Assembly (NCBI GenBank): GCA_934623575.1
Contig: CAKTVL010000003.1
Location: forward strand, 1 to 64,000
Direction of reading: 5' to 3'
Length of the DNA: 64,000 nucleotides
DNA from: an uncultured Oscillospiraceae bacterium
Lineage (GTDB): Bacteria > Bacillota > Clostridia > Oscillospirales > Oscillospiraceae
Of the stretch, positions 26,537-34,612 are shown piece by piece (the first letter of the stretch is position 1; every line of letters begins with the position of its first letter). The notes under the pieces were generated by a model. It worked only from the letters and a program-made list of their open reading frames with translations. It was not told the DNA's origin and searched no databases. The position numbers and the translations under genes were made by a program.

Positions 26537-26851
26537 ATGGCTTGGCTGTATCTGTTGATCGCCGGCGGTCTGGAGGTATTCTGGTCCACCTGCATGAAGC
26601 TGTCGGAGGGCTTTACGAAGCTCTGGCCCTCGGTCTGGACGGTGGTGGGCATGGTGGTCAGCTTTTTCTTCCTGTCGCAGGCCACCAAAACGCTGCCCAT
26701 GGGCACCGCCTACGGCGTCTGGACCGGCATCGGCGCCCTGGGCGCGGTGATCGTGGGCATCCTGGCCTTTCACGAGCCCGTCAACGCCCCGCGTCTCATC
26801 TTCGTTGGGCTGCTGCTGGTGGGCATCGTCGGGCTGAAGCTCACCGCATAA
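26537..26851 (+). CDS. gdx: Guanidinium exporter, SMR family (Gdx/SugE)
   Basis: This small multidrug resistance-type protein has 104 residues and four membrane helices. It carries the Gdx signature GGLEVFWSTCMKLSEGF, whose Glu13 is the shared proton/substrate site, and WTGIGALGAVIVGILAFHEP in the third and fourth helices. Gdx proteins work as antiparallel dimers and export guanidinium in exchange for protons. CGGAGG lies ahead of the ATG, and a guanidine-type riboswitch controls it. It is a single-gene transcript. Confidence 0.93.
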   Translation: MAWLYLLIAGGLEVFWSTCMKLSEGFTKLWPSVWTVVGMVVSFFFLSQATKTLPMGTAYGVWTGIGALGAVIVGILAFHEPVNAPRLIFVGLLLVGIVGLKLTA

Positions 26852-26878
26852 AAAAAGACCGCGAACGCGGTCTTTTTT
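26851..26878. terminator. Bidirectional terminator between gdx and the TRIC gene
   Basis: The stem GACCGCG/CGCGGTC with an AA loop is flanked by A- and T-runs. It serves both convergent genes. Confidence 0.92.
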
Positions 26879-26882
26879 CTTG

Positions 26883-27503
26883 TCACGCCTTGGGCAGGCT
26901 CCACCGGAACACAGCCGCGCAGATGCGCAGCACCACCGTCACGCCGCAGCCCACCAGCAGCGCCAGGCTCCGCCCGCCGCTCCACAGCAGCAGACAGGCC
27001 CCCGCCCCGGCCAAGGACGCGCAGGCGTAGATGTGCTTGGTGAAGATATACGGCCGCTCCATGCAGCACACGTCCCGCAGGACGCCGCCGCCCACGCCGG
27101 TGAGCATGCCCATGAACAGCACCAGAAACGCGTTGTCCCCGCCGCCGGCCTGTATGGCGATGGCCGCGCCGTGGGCGGAGAAAATGCCCAGGCCGATGGA
27201 GTCCGCCACCAGCAGCGCCGCGTCCCAGGTGCGGTGATCCCCCTGAGGCCGAAAGCGCTCCCACACTAAGAACACCAGCAGCGACGTTCCCACCGCCACC
27301 AGCGCCTGCAGCGGGTCCCGCAGCGCCGCCGGCGGCGTCTGCCCCAGCATGACGTCCCGCAGGATGCCGCCGCCCACGGCGGTGGTCATGCCCATCATGG
27401 CCACGCCGAAGAGGTCCATGCCCTTCTTCACCGCCAGCGCCGCGCCGGAGACCGCAAAGGCCACCGCGCCGATCAATTCAAAGTAAAACTGAAAATCCAG
27501 CAT
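26883..27503 (-). CDS. TRIC-family trimeric intracellular cation channel (YicG-like)
   Basis: This membrane protein of 206 residues is made of two repeats of the UPF0126/TRIC domain. Each has the glycine-rich motif: GMTTAVGGGILRDVMLG and GMLTGVGGGVLRDV. Bacterial TRIC proteins are trimeric K+ or amino-acid-sensitive cation channels. I chose the ATG at 27503 because the upstream in-frame ATG at 27539 lies inside or before the -10 box; GGAGG lies 11 bases ahead. It is divergent from the LysR gene. Confidence 0.87.
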   Translation of the reverse strand: MLDFQFYFELIGAVAFAVSGAALAVKKGMDLFGVAMMGMTTAVGGGILRDVMLGQTPPAALRDPLQALVAVGTSLLVFLVWERFRPQGDHRTWDAALLVADSIGLGIFSAHGAAIAIQAGGGDNAFLVLFMGMLTGVGGGVLRDVCCMERPYIFTKHIYACASLAGAGACLLLWSGGRSLALLVGCGVTVVLRICAAVFRWSLPKA

Positions 27504-27529
27504 AGATATGCACGCCTCCACCTGCACCC

Positions 27530-27558
27530 ACTGTACCACAAAGCCGCCGGTGCGTCAA
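27530..27558 (-). promoter_or_regulatory. Promoter of the TRIC channel gene
   Basis: The -35 TTGACG (27553-27558) and -10 TACAGT (27530-27535) have a 17-bp spacer on the minus strand. Confidence 0.7.
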
Positions 27559-27582
27559 AGCCTTATCGCGAAAACACCCATA

Positions 27583-27634
27583 TAAACCCGAAGGGACAGG
27601 CCAAAAGGACCTGTCCCTTGTGTGTTCGGGTTTA
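27583..27634. repeat. Nested inverted repeat in the TRIC/LysR spacer
   Basis: The outer arms TAAACCCGAA (27583-27592) and TTCGGGTTTA (27625-27634) are perfect, and the inner arms GGGACAGG and CCTGTCCC are perfect with a 7-base bulge on one side. There is no T-run, so it is not an obvious terminator. Apart from this, the promoter and the LysR-type palindrome, I see nothing coding in 27504-27849. Confidence 0.6.
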
Positions 27635-27762
27635 GGGGGAGAAATAGGGAAAATAGGAAGAAAGAATCAAAAATGTTCGGTTCGGGAATTAGCGGTATTC
27701 CCTGAACGCGTTCGTATAGTAGCACAGAAAGTCGCACTTGTAAAATTGATTCTCATCGCTTA

Positions 27763-27786
27763 AAATATAAGTCATAGCTTATATTT
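27763..27786. promoter_or_regulatory. LysR-type palindrome upstream of the regulator gene
   Basis: AAATATAAG-N6-CTTATATTT is a perfect 9-bp dyad in an AT-rich patch, 64 bases upstream of the LysR start codon. It fits the T-N11-A form of LysR-family operators and could serve autoregulation and control of the divergent channel gene. Confidence 0.55.
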
Positions 27787-27849
27787 ATCGTCTTGCCGCG
27801 TCTATTTGGTGGACAATTTGCGTAAGGATGTACATTATGGAGGGACACT

Positions 27850-28743
27850 ATGACAAATTCGGACATCGAGACCTTCTGGGCGGTGGTGCAGCACGGCACC
27901 ATGACCGCCGCCGCGGAGTCGCTGTATATCACCCAGCCCACGCTGTCCATGCGCATCCGCGCGCTGGAGGAGCGGGTGGGCACGCCGCTCTTCGTCCGGG
28001 GCAAGGGCCAGCGGCGCATCGCGCTGACGGAGGCCGGGCAGAAATTCCTGACGCTGGCCCAGCGCTGGCAGCAGCTGCTGGCAGAGACGGAGTCCCTGGC
28101 CGAGCTGGGCCAGCGGGCCTATCTGCGCATGGCCGCCACCTACACCACCAACCAGTATATCCTCCCGCCGGTGTACAAGCGGTTCCTGACCCTTCGCCTG
28201 CCGGTGTCCCTGTGGATCCACACCCTGCGGGACGTGGACATCGCCCAGTCCCTGCTGAACCACGAGCTGGACTTCGCCTTTATCGACAGCAACACCGTCT
28301 TTGACGACCGGCTGACCGTCCGCCCGGCCTTCCGCGAGCCGTTCCTGCTGCTCTCCCCGCCGGACAGCCGCTACGCGGAGGAGGTGGATCCGGCCTCCCT
28401 GGACGTGGCCGACGAGCTGCTGGTGACCTGGGACCCGGAGTTCATCCGCTGGCACGACCGCTGGTTCGGCGCCGGCGCCCGGCCCATGCTGTACGCCGAC
28501 ACGCTGCAGGCCGCGGACTTCCTGCCGCCCACCGAGGGCCGCTGGGTGGCCGCCCCGGCCATCGCCGCGGCCTCCCGCATCGGCAAGAGCGCCAAGGTCT
28601 GCCGCTTTACGGCGCCGCCGCCGGACCGGGTCAACTACCTGGTCACCCGCGCCGGCGAGCCGCTTTCGCCCCAGGCGCTGCGATTTTTGCAGGAGCTGAA
28701 GGACCATCTGCTGACCCTGGACAACGTCCAGGTCTACCTGTGA
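27850..28743 (+). CDS. LysR family transcriptional regulator
   Basis: This protein of 297 residues has a typical N-terminal winged helix (FWAVVQHGTMTAAAESLYIT then QPTLSMRIRALEERVGTPLF) and a C-terminal type 2 periplasmic-binding-like effector domain. The effector is unknown. GAGGGACA precedes the ATG. Its divergent neighbour is the TRIC channel gene, the most likely local target; downstream lies the independent M-box transcript. No terminator is obvious after its stop. Confidence 0.9.
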   Translation: MTNSDIETFWAVVQHGTMTAAAESLYITQPTLSMRIRALEERVGTPLFVRGKGQRRIALTEAGQKFLTLAQRWQQLLAETESLAELGQRAYLRMAATYTTNQYILPPVYKRFLTLRLPVSLWIHTLRDVDIAQSLLNHELDFAFIDSNTVFDDRLTVRPAFREPFLLLSPPDSRYAEEVDPASLDVADELLVTWDPEFIRWHDRWFGAGARPMLYADTLQAADFLPPTEGRWVAAPAIAAASRIGKSAKVCRFTAPPPDRVNYLVTRAGEPLSPQALRFLQELKDHLLTLDNVQVYL

Positions 28744-28774
28744 AAAAAGCGCAAAAAAATGTCGGCGCAATGGG

Positions 28775-28803
28775 TTGACAGGGGGTCCTTTTTGGCATAA
28801 CAT
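28775..28803 (+). promoter_or_regulatory. Promoter of the M-box/mgtE transcript
   Basis: The -35 TTGACA (28775-28780) and -10 TAACAT (28798-28803) have a 17-bp spacer, placing the transcript start just ahead of the riboswitch. Confidence 0.75.
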
Positions 28804-28817
28804 AGGTATATTGAATA

Positions 28818-29038
28818 CAGACGTCCGGTAGGTAAGGCTACCGCGAGGGATACGGACTGCTGCCGCGAAGTGGTGGAGACACCATCAGAGGGTTTGAGCA
28901 GGTGCCATCGAAACCAAGGTGGCATCTAACGCAGTTTCACCGCCCCGCGATGCTAAAGCTTGTAACGGTGCGGAAATAGGGCGCATTGGCGCGGTTTTAC
29001 GGCACGCAGCAGGCTTACAGCACCTGCTGCGTGTTTTT
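28818..29038 (+). promoter_or_regulatory. M-box (ykoK) magnesium riboswitch with terminator
   Basis: The leader carries M-box conserved words in order: GGTAGGTAAGGCTACC, GATACGGACTGCTGCC, ATCGAAACCAAGG, TAACGCAG and GATGCTAAAGCT. A terminator follows, CACGCAGCAGG (29003-29013) with CCTGCTGCGTG (29023-29033) and a T-run to 29038. M-box RNAs sense Mg2+ and normally favour termination when Mg2+ is high. The next gene is the Mg2+ transporter MgtE, the expected target. Confidence 0.93.
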
Positions 29039-29059
29039 ATCAGGAAGGAGGGAACAGGC

Positions 29060-30445
29060 GTGATCGATTATCAGGAGGAGCTGGAGCAATACAAGGAACG
29101 GATAGACGAGCTGGCCACGCAGAAGCGCTATGCCGAGCTGCGCGACCTGTTCCTGCCCATGGAGCCGGCGGATATCGCCCTGCTGCTGGAGGAGGGCAAG
29201 CAGGAGCAGATGCCCCTGCTGTACCGTCTGCTGCCCAAGGAGACGGCGGCGGAGGTGTTCGTGGAGCTGGAGCCGGAAAGCCAGGAGATGCTCATCAACG
29301 GCTTTTCCAACACGGAGCTGACCGAGGTGCTGGACGAGCTGTATCTGGACGACGCCGTGGACATCGTGGAGGAGATGCCCGCCAGCGTGGTCATCCGTAT
29401 TCTGGACAAGGCCACGCCGGAGATGCGCAAATCCATCAACGAAATTCTGAAATATCCGGAGGACTCCGCCGGCTCCATTATGAACATGGAGTTCCTGTCC
29501 CTGAAGAAGGACATGACGGTGGCGGACGCCTTCAAGCGCATACGGCGCATCGGCGGCGAGCTGGAGACCATCAACATCCTGTACGTCACCGACCCCACCC
29601 GGCGCCTGCTGGGCGTGCTGTCCGTCCGCGATCTGCTGCTGGCGGACGAGGACGACCTGATCGAGGAGATCATGGACCCCGACGTGGTGTGGGCCAAGAC
29701 CACCGACGATAAGGAGGACGTGGCGCAGGCGCTGAGCAAATACGACTTCCTGGCCATGCCCATCGTGGATCTGGAAAAGCGGCTGGTGGGTATCGTCACC
29801 GTCGATGACGCTATGGACGTTATCGAGGAGGAGACCACGGAGGACTTCGAAAAGATGGCGGCTATGCTGCCCTCCGACAAGCCCTATCTGCGCGCCGGCG
29901 TGTTCGCCACATGGAAGGCGCGTCTGCCGTGGCTGATGGTGCTGATGCTGTCGGCCACCTTCACCGGCATGATCCTGAACCACTACGAAAACGCGTTGGC
30001 GGCATGTCTGGTGCTGAACGCCTATATCCCCATGCTGTCGGGCACCGGCGGCAACTCCGGCACCCAGGCGTCCGTGGCGGTGATCCGCGCCCTGAGTCTG
30101 GACGAGGTGGACTTTTCGGACGTGTTCCGGGTGCTGTGGAAGGAGCTGCGGGTGTCGCTGCTATGCGGTGTGTGCCTGGCGGGCGCCAACTTCGTGAAAA
30201 TGCTGCTGGTGGATCGGCTGCTGCTGGGCAACGATGCGGTGACGCCCATGGTATGCCTTGTGGTGTGCCTGACCGTCCTGTTCGTGGTGATATTTGCCAA
30301 GTGCGTAGGCTGCTCCCTGCCGCTGCTGGCGGAGAAGATCGGCCTCGACCCGGCGGTGATGGCCAGCCCGTTCATCTCCACCATCGTGGACGCCACCAGC
30401 CTGCTGATCTATTTCAGCTTCGCCTCGGCGCTGCTGGGCATATAA
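29060..30445 (+). CDS. mgtE: Magnesium transporter MgtE
   Basis: This protein of 461 residues has an N-terminal MgtE_N domain (superhelical, acidic), a CBS pair (MTVADAFKRIRRIGGELETI; VDLEKRLVGIVTVDDAMDVI) that senses cytosolic Mg2+, a plug helix, and a five-helix pore domain with MLSGTGGNSGTQ. It lets Mg2+ in. The start is the GTG at 29060, with AAGGAGG 8 bases ahead; the longer open frame from 28919 runs through the riboswitch and terminator and is rejected. Confidence 0.96.
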   Translation: MIDYQEELEQYKERIDELATQKRYAELRDLFLPMEPADIALLLEEGKQEQMPLLYRLLPKETAAEVFVELEPESQEMLINGFSNTELTEVLDELYLDDAVDIVEEMPASVVIRILDKATPEMRKSINEILKYPEDSAGSIMNMEFLSLKKDMTVADAFKRIRRIGGELETINILYVTDPTRRLLGVLSVRDLLLADEDDLIEEIMDPDVVWAKTTDDKEDVAQALSKYDFLAMPIVDLEKRLVGIVTVDDAMDVIEEETTEDFEKMAAMLPSDKPYLRAGVFATWKARLPWLMVLMLSATFTGMILNHYENALAACLVLNAYIPMLSGTGGNSGTQASVAVIRALSLDEVDFSDVFRVLWKELRVSLLCGVCLAGANFVKMLLVDRLLLGNDAVTPMVCLVVCLTVLFVVIFAKCVGCSLPLLAEKIGLDPAVMASPFISTIVDATSLLIYFSFASALLGI

Positions 30446-30481
30446 AACCGCGAATATCTATCCCGCTTGCGGGCAAAAATA

Positions 30482-30511
30482 AAGTCAGGCTTCGGCCTGA
30501 CTTCTATTTTT
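30482..30511 (+). terminator. Terminator after mgtE
   Basis: The stem AAGTCAGGC/GCCTGACTT with a TTCG loop is followed by a T-rich tract. It lies between mgtE and the DUF1540 gene. Confidence 0.75.
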
Positions 30512-30526
30512 ACGGGAGGAACCACT

Positions 30527-30721
30527 ATGAACAGAGCTTGTACCAACGACGGGTGCGCCTGCACCCCCAACGCGTCCATCAAGTGCACCGTCACCAACTG
30601 CGCCCACCACTGCAAGGACGTGAACAACTGCGGCCTGACCTCCATCCAGGTGGGCACCCACGAGAGCCGCCCCACCATGGACCAGTGCACCGACTGCCAG
30701 AGCTATCAGAAGTGCCAGTGA
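30527..30721 (+). CDS. DUF1540 cysteine-rich small protein
   Basis: This protein of 64 residues has ten cysteines spread as in the DUF1540 family, starting MNRACTNDGCACTPNASIKC and ending in CTDCQSYQKC. The Cys pattern suggests metal binding; the function is unknown. A GGGAGGA site lies 6 bases before the ATG at 30527. It follows the mgtE terminator, so it may depend on read-through or an unseen promoter. Confidence 0.85.
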   Translation: MNRACTNDGCACTPNASIKCTVTNCAHHCKDVNNCGLTSIQVGTHESRPTMDQCTDCQSYQKCQ

Positions 30722-30761
30722 CCCCGCGCCCTGCGGGGCGCATACATAAGGGGGTGACGCC

Positions 30762-31115
30762 ATGGGTCCCAAACTGAGATACGCCCTGTCCGGCGCGGCG
30801 GCAGGGGCCGTCAACGGCCTGTTCGGCGGTGGCGGCGGTATGGTGCTGCTGCCCCTGCTGTCCGGCTGGTGCGGCGTGGAGGGCAAACGCTCCTTCGCCA
30901 CCTGTGTGGCGGTGATCCTGCCTCTGTGCGCCGTGTCGGCGGCGGTATATCTCCTGCGCCAGCCCGTGGACCTGTCCGGCGCGCTGCCGTACCTGATCGG
31001 CGGTGCCCTGGGCGGTCTGGTGGGCGGACGGCTGTTCCGCTGCGTCAGCGTGGCGTGGCTGCGGACGCTGTTCGCCGGCTTTCTGGTGTACGGCGGCGTG
31101 AGGTACCTGCTGTGA
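30762..31115 (+). CDS. Half-size TSUP (TauE/SafE) permease subunit
   Basis: This membrane protein of 117 residues has four helices. It begins LRYALSGAAAGAVNGLFGGGGG, the N-terminal motif of TauE/SafE sulfite/organosulfonate exporters, and ends GFLVYGGVRYLL. The usual TSUP protein is about 250 residues with two such halves. A GGGGGTGA site precedes the ATG. Its stop overlaps the start of a second half-size gene (GTGA), so the two are likely to form a heterodimer. The substrate is unknown. Confidence 0.85.
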   Translation: MGPKLRYALSGAAAGAVNGLFGGGGGMVLLPLLSGWCGVEGKRSFATCVAVILPLCAVSAAVYLLRQPVDLSGALPYLIGGALGGLVGGRLFRCVSVAWLRTLFAGFLVYGGVRYLL

Positions 31116-31489
31116 CGGCCTGGCTGCTGCCGCTGGCGGCCGGCTTCGCCGCCGGTATCCTGTCCGCCTGGGGCGTGGGCGGCGGCACGCTGCTGCTGTT
31201 GGTGATGACGCTGCTGCTGGACGTCCCCCACGCCCAAGCCGCGGCGGTGAACCTGCTGTTCTTCCTGCCCACGGCGGCCGTGAGCGTGGCCGCCCACCGG
31301 CGGAACGGCCTGCTGGACGGCCCCGTCCTGCGCGCCGCCATCCCCTGGGGCGCGGCGGCCGCCGCAGGCGGCGCGCTGCTGGCCGCGTCGCTGGACACCG
31401 ACGCCCTGCGCCGCCCCTTTGGCGTCTATCTGCTGCTGGCCGCCGCCGGCACCCTGCGCCAGCTCTGGCAGGCGCGGAAGCCCCGCTGA
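31112..31489 (+). CDS. Second half-size TSUP (TauE/SafE) permease subunit
   Basis: This protein of 125 residues starts with a GTG overlapping the previous stop. It again shows a TSUP repeat: LPLAAGFAAGILSAWGVGGG at the N-terminus, an AAAVNLLFFLPTAAVSVAAH segment, and a GVYLLLAAAGTLRQLW C-terminal helix. It is a separate reading frame from the first half, so this is a true split rather than one gene with a sequencing error, unless a single-base error joins them. Coupled translation implies equal amounts of the two halves. Confidence 0.8.
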   Translation: MTAWLLPLAAGFAAGILSAWGVGGGTLLLLVMTLLLDVPHAQAAAVNLLFFLPTAAVSVAAHRRNGLLDGPVLRAAIPWGAAAAAGGALLAASLDTDALRRPFGVYLLLAAAGTLRQLWQARKPR

Positions 31490-31564
31490 CCCCAAATTCC
31501 GACAACATTCCGTATATTCCCATTCTTATATTCCATTTCGTAATCGAAAATTGGCGTAAATCTA

Positions 31565-31800
31565 TCGAAAACTCTCGTTCTGTGCAAGAACGCTCCCCCT
31601 CTGGCAGGGGAGCTCGAGGGGGCAGCGGCCCGCCTCGAATCAGATCAAATGTCGTGCTAAGCCTTGCTTCGCAAGGCGTGCATTGAGCGCAGCGAATATT
31701 TTTGCACTGCGGAGCGGCGCAAAAATAACGGCATTACGCAAGCAACCCAAGAGCTATTAGCTCTTGGGCTGCTTGCGGGGCAAGGCTCTCGCCTTGCCCC
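31565..31800. repeat. Hairpin cluster in the TSUP/HtrA spacer
   Basis: Several perfect or near-perfect hairpins lie in a row: CGTTCT/AAGAACG; GCTCCCC/GGGGAGC; GCCTTGC/GCAAGGC; an 18-bp stem with one mismatch at 31738-31776 (GCAAGCA and CCCAAGAGCTA with TAGCTCTTGGG and TGCTTGC); and GGGGCAAGGC/GCCTTGCCCC at 31777-31800. None has a clear T-run. The last two lie just past the HtrA stop and may protect or end that transcript. I see no gene in 31490-31820. Confidence 0.65.
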
Positions 31801-31820
31801 TGGTCTTTCTCTGTGAAGTG

Positions 31821-33143
31821 TCACCCTTCCACCGGGTAGAGGTACACCTCCGCGTCGAAGGTCCGCCCCTCCCGCTGCACGGTCAGCACCACCGTCTCCC
31901 CCACGATGTGGGTGCGGCGCACCGCCAGCAGGTCGTTGTTATGGTAGACCTGCACGCCGTCGGCCGCCAGGATCACATCCCCCTTCTGCAGCCCCGCGGC
32001 CGCCGCCCCGAAGTTCTCGGTAACGGAGTCGATGACCGGCCGGGTAGTGCCGTCGCTCTGCTCCGTCTCCATCACAGAGACGCCGATGGACGGCATCCCG
32101 TGGAAGCTGCCGGTGGCCGCGATATCGTTGATCACCGACACCACGCGCCCGGTGGGCACGGCGAAGCCCAGCCCCTCCACCGTGGCAGAGGTATCCGACA
32201 CGGTGTTGCTCATCTTCAGGGTGTTGATGCCCACCACCTGGGCGTACTCATTGATCAGCGGGCCGCCGGAGTTGCCGTTATTCAGGGCGGCGGTGGTCTG
32301 CAGCAGGGTCATCACCCGGCCCTCCATGGTCACCTGCCGGTCGATGGCGGAGATGATGCCCTCCGTCAGCGTCCCCAGCAGCTCCACGCCCAGAGGGTTG
32401 CCGATGGCATATACCGTGTCGCCCACCACGCACGCGTCGCTATCGCCCAGCGTGGCCGCCGGCAGGCCGGAGACGTCCGGTATCTTCAGCAGCGCCAGAT
32501 CTTCGGTGCTGGAAAAGCCCACCAGCTCCGCCTCCATCTGCTCGCCGCTGTAGGTGGCCACCAGCACGCTCTTCCCTCCGGCGATCACATGGGCGTTGGT
32601 AACCACATAGCCGTCCTCGGACAGGATGACCCCGGTGCCGATGCTGGCCTTCTCCCCCAGGTCCGTCAGCACCAGCACCGTGGACGGCGCCACCTGCTGA
32701 TACACCTGCTGGATGGTCAGCTTGTCTCCGTCGGCCTTCTCGCAGAAGAACCGCCGGTCCGGCTCGATGTCCGCCCGGGGGATGGTGGGCACATCGCTGC
32801 CGAAGATGTCCACGATGCTGCTGGCATCGTGATCCCCGTCGCCGAAGTCGTATCCCCCGTCGTAGGGACTGTCCCCGCCTCGGATGGCCGAGACGATGGC
32901 CACGCCCAGCACCGCGCCCACCAGCACGGCCATGATCACCAGGAAGATCCACAGTCCCCTGCGGCTGTGGGGCTTCTTCTCCGGCGCAGCGGCGGGCACG
33001 GCGGGGGCCGGCATGGGCCGGGGCTGCACATAGCAGTCCCTTACCTCCCGCCCCTCGTCCGGCCGGACGTACCAGCTGACCACCTCATTGGGCTCCTGCT
33101 CCGGCGCAGGCGGTATGGGGGTATTATGGTTCTCGTCGTACAT
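31821..33143 (-). CDS. HtrA/DegP-like membrane-anchored serine protease
   Basis: This S1C protease of 440 residues has a Pro-rich cytoplasmic N-terminus, one membrane anchor near residues 63-85, a trypsin-like domain with His185 (TNAHVI), Asp215 (EDLALLKI) and Ser292 (NNGNSGGPL), and a C-terminal PDZ domain (GDVILAADGVQVYHN). It degrades or refolds damaged exported proteins. It follows the histidine kinase by 1 base, so it is part of the same operon as the two-component system, a layout typical of envelope-stress circuits. Confidence 0.93.
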   Translation of the reverse strand: MYDENHNTPIPPAPEQEPNEVVSWYVRPDEGREVRDCYVQPRPMPAPAVPAAAPEKKPHSRRGLWIFLVIMAVLVGAVLGVAIVSAIRGGDSPYDGGYDFGDGDHDASSIVDIFGSDVPTIPRADIEPDRRFFCEKADGDKLTIQQVYQQVAPSTVLVLTDLGEKASIGTGVILSEDGYVVTNAHVIAGGKSVLVATYSGEQMEAELVGFSSTEDLALLKIPDVSGLPAATLGDSDACVVGDTVYAIGNPLGVELLGTLTEGIISAIDRQVTMEGRVMTLLQTTAALNNGNSGGPLINEYAQVVGINTLKMSNTVSDTSATVEGLGFAVPTGRVVSVINDIAATGSFHGMPSIGVSVMETEQSDGTTRPVIDSVTENFGAAAAGLQKGDVILAADGVQVYHNNDLLAVRRTHIVGETVVLTVQREGRTFDAEVYLYPVEG

Positions 33144-33144
33144 A

Positions 33145-34608
33145 TCAAAGCACCTCTCGCGGCGTGCCGTGCGCCATCTGCATGGTAAAGGTAAATGCCG
33201 TCACACCGTCCTGGCTGGTCACGGTGATCTGCTCCTTGTGCTGGGCCAGTATGGTCTTGACGATATACAGGCCCAGGCCGTAGCCGTCCTTGTCCTCGCT
33301 GCGGGACTTGTCCGACTTGTGGAACCGCTCGAACAGCAGCGGTATCTCCTCCGCCGGGATGGTGGGGCCCAGGTTCCGGACGGTGACAAAGGCCTTCTCG
33401 CCGTTGACCGTCAGCCCCAGATACAGCCGGGAGCCGGGGGTGGCGAACTTGGCCGCGTTCTCCAGCAGGTTGTAGATCACCTGGGTGATCAGGTCCCGGT
33501 CGCCCTGGACCATGACGGAGTCCTCCGGGATCTCCGCGTCCACATCCAGCCCCCGGTCCGTGATCTTCTTCTCCATGGACAGCAGGGCGATGCGGGCGGA
33601 TTCGCACAGGTCGAACTCCTCCTTCCTCATCTCCTTGTTCTGTATCTGGGAGATGTCCAGCATCCGCCGTACCAGACGGCTGAGGCGGCGGCTCTCGTCG
33701 GAGATGATCTGCAGGTACTGCTTCTCCTTCTCCGGCGGGATGGTCCCGTCCAGAATACCGTCGGTGTACCCGGCGATGGTGGTCATGGGCGTTTTCAGCT
33801 CGTGGGATACGTTGGCGATAAAGTCCCGGCGCTGGCGCTCCGTCTCCTGCAGGGAGTCCGCCATGGCATTGAAGGCCGCCGCCAGCTCGCCGATCTCGCC
33901 GCAGTCACCGGTCTCCTGCATCCGCACGTCAAAGTTGCCGCCGGCATAGGCCCGGGTGGCCTTGACCATCTCCGTCAGGGGCTGTATCTGCCGCATGGAC
34001 GTCACAAAGCTGGCCACGAACGCCAGTATCAGGATGATGGCGCTGGTCATAAAGAACAGTCCGATGAACGAGCGCCACATCTGCATCAGCTCCGCGCTGT
34101 TCATCACCGCCAGCACCAGTCCCAGGGTGCTGCCGTCTCCGTCCGTCATGGGCACGCCCGCCACGAACTGCTTTTTCTCATATACGCCCACGGTGCTGCG
34201 GCCCTCATACAGCTGGTCGCCGCCCAGCACCGTCTGGGTGATCTCCACCGGGATGGTGATGCTCTTGCCGCCCAGGTCGCTGTCGGTGGTCAGCAGCACA
34301 TTGCCCTCGATGTCGCAGATCAGGAAATCCACGTCCGTCATCCGGGAGGCCACTCCCGCCAGAGTGCGCAGCGCCTCCTCCTGGTCCCGCTCGGCGTCGT
34401 CGGCGGCGGTAAAATACCCCACCGACAGCTGCGCCACCAGCACCGCCCGGTCGCGCATCTCCTGCCGCTTTTCCGACACGGTGTAGTTATAGCTCAGGGC
34501 GTAGAAGGACACGCCCAGCAGCGCCATGGTCAGCACCACCATGCCGGCGGTCAGCATGAACTGCCGCCAGTACAGGCTGTCGGTGATCCGTTTCGCTCTC
34601 TCTCGCAT
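33145..34608 (-). CDS. Two-component sensor histidine kinase
   Basis: This protein of 487 residues has an N-terminal membrane helix (residues about 18-40), an extracellular sensor region (DVDFLICDIEGNVLLTTD, a PAS/Cache-like strand set), a second membrane helix, a HAMP domain, a HisKA domain with the phosphorylated His in SHELKTPMT, and an HATPase domain with NLLENAAKF and GYGLGLYIVK. It pairs with the response regulator directly upstream (4 bases apart). With HtrA downstream, envelope stress is the likely input, by inference. Confidence 0.93.
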   Translation of the reverse strand: MRERAKRITDSLYWRQFMLTAGMVVLTMALLGVSFYALSYNYTVSEKRQEMRDRAVLVAQLSVGYFTAADDAERDQEEALRTLAGVASRMTDVDFLICDIEGNVLLTTDSDLGGKSITIPVEITQTVLGGDQLYEGRSTVGVYEKKQFVAGVPMTDGDGSTLGLVLAVMNSAELMQMWRSFIGLFFMTSAIILILAFVASFVTSMRQIQPLTEMVKATRAYAGGNFDVRMQETGDCGEIGELAAAFNAMADSLQETERQRRDFIANVSHELKTPMTTIAGYTDGILDGTIPPEKEKQYLQIISDESRRLSRLVRRMLDISQIQNKEMRKEEFDLCESARIALLSMEKKITDRGLDVDAEIPEDSVMVQGDRDLITQVIYNLLENAAKFATPGSRLYLGLTVNGEKAFVTVRNLGPTIPAEEIPLLFERFHKSDKSRSEDKDGYGLGLYIVKTILAQHKEQITVTSQDGVTAFTFTMQMAHGTPREVL

Positions 34609-34612
34609 GGCG

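Noticed and set aside
28919..29059. N-terminal extension of MgtE
   Set aside because: It runs through the M-box and its terminator; the GTG at 29060 has a strong ribosome site.
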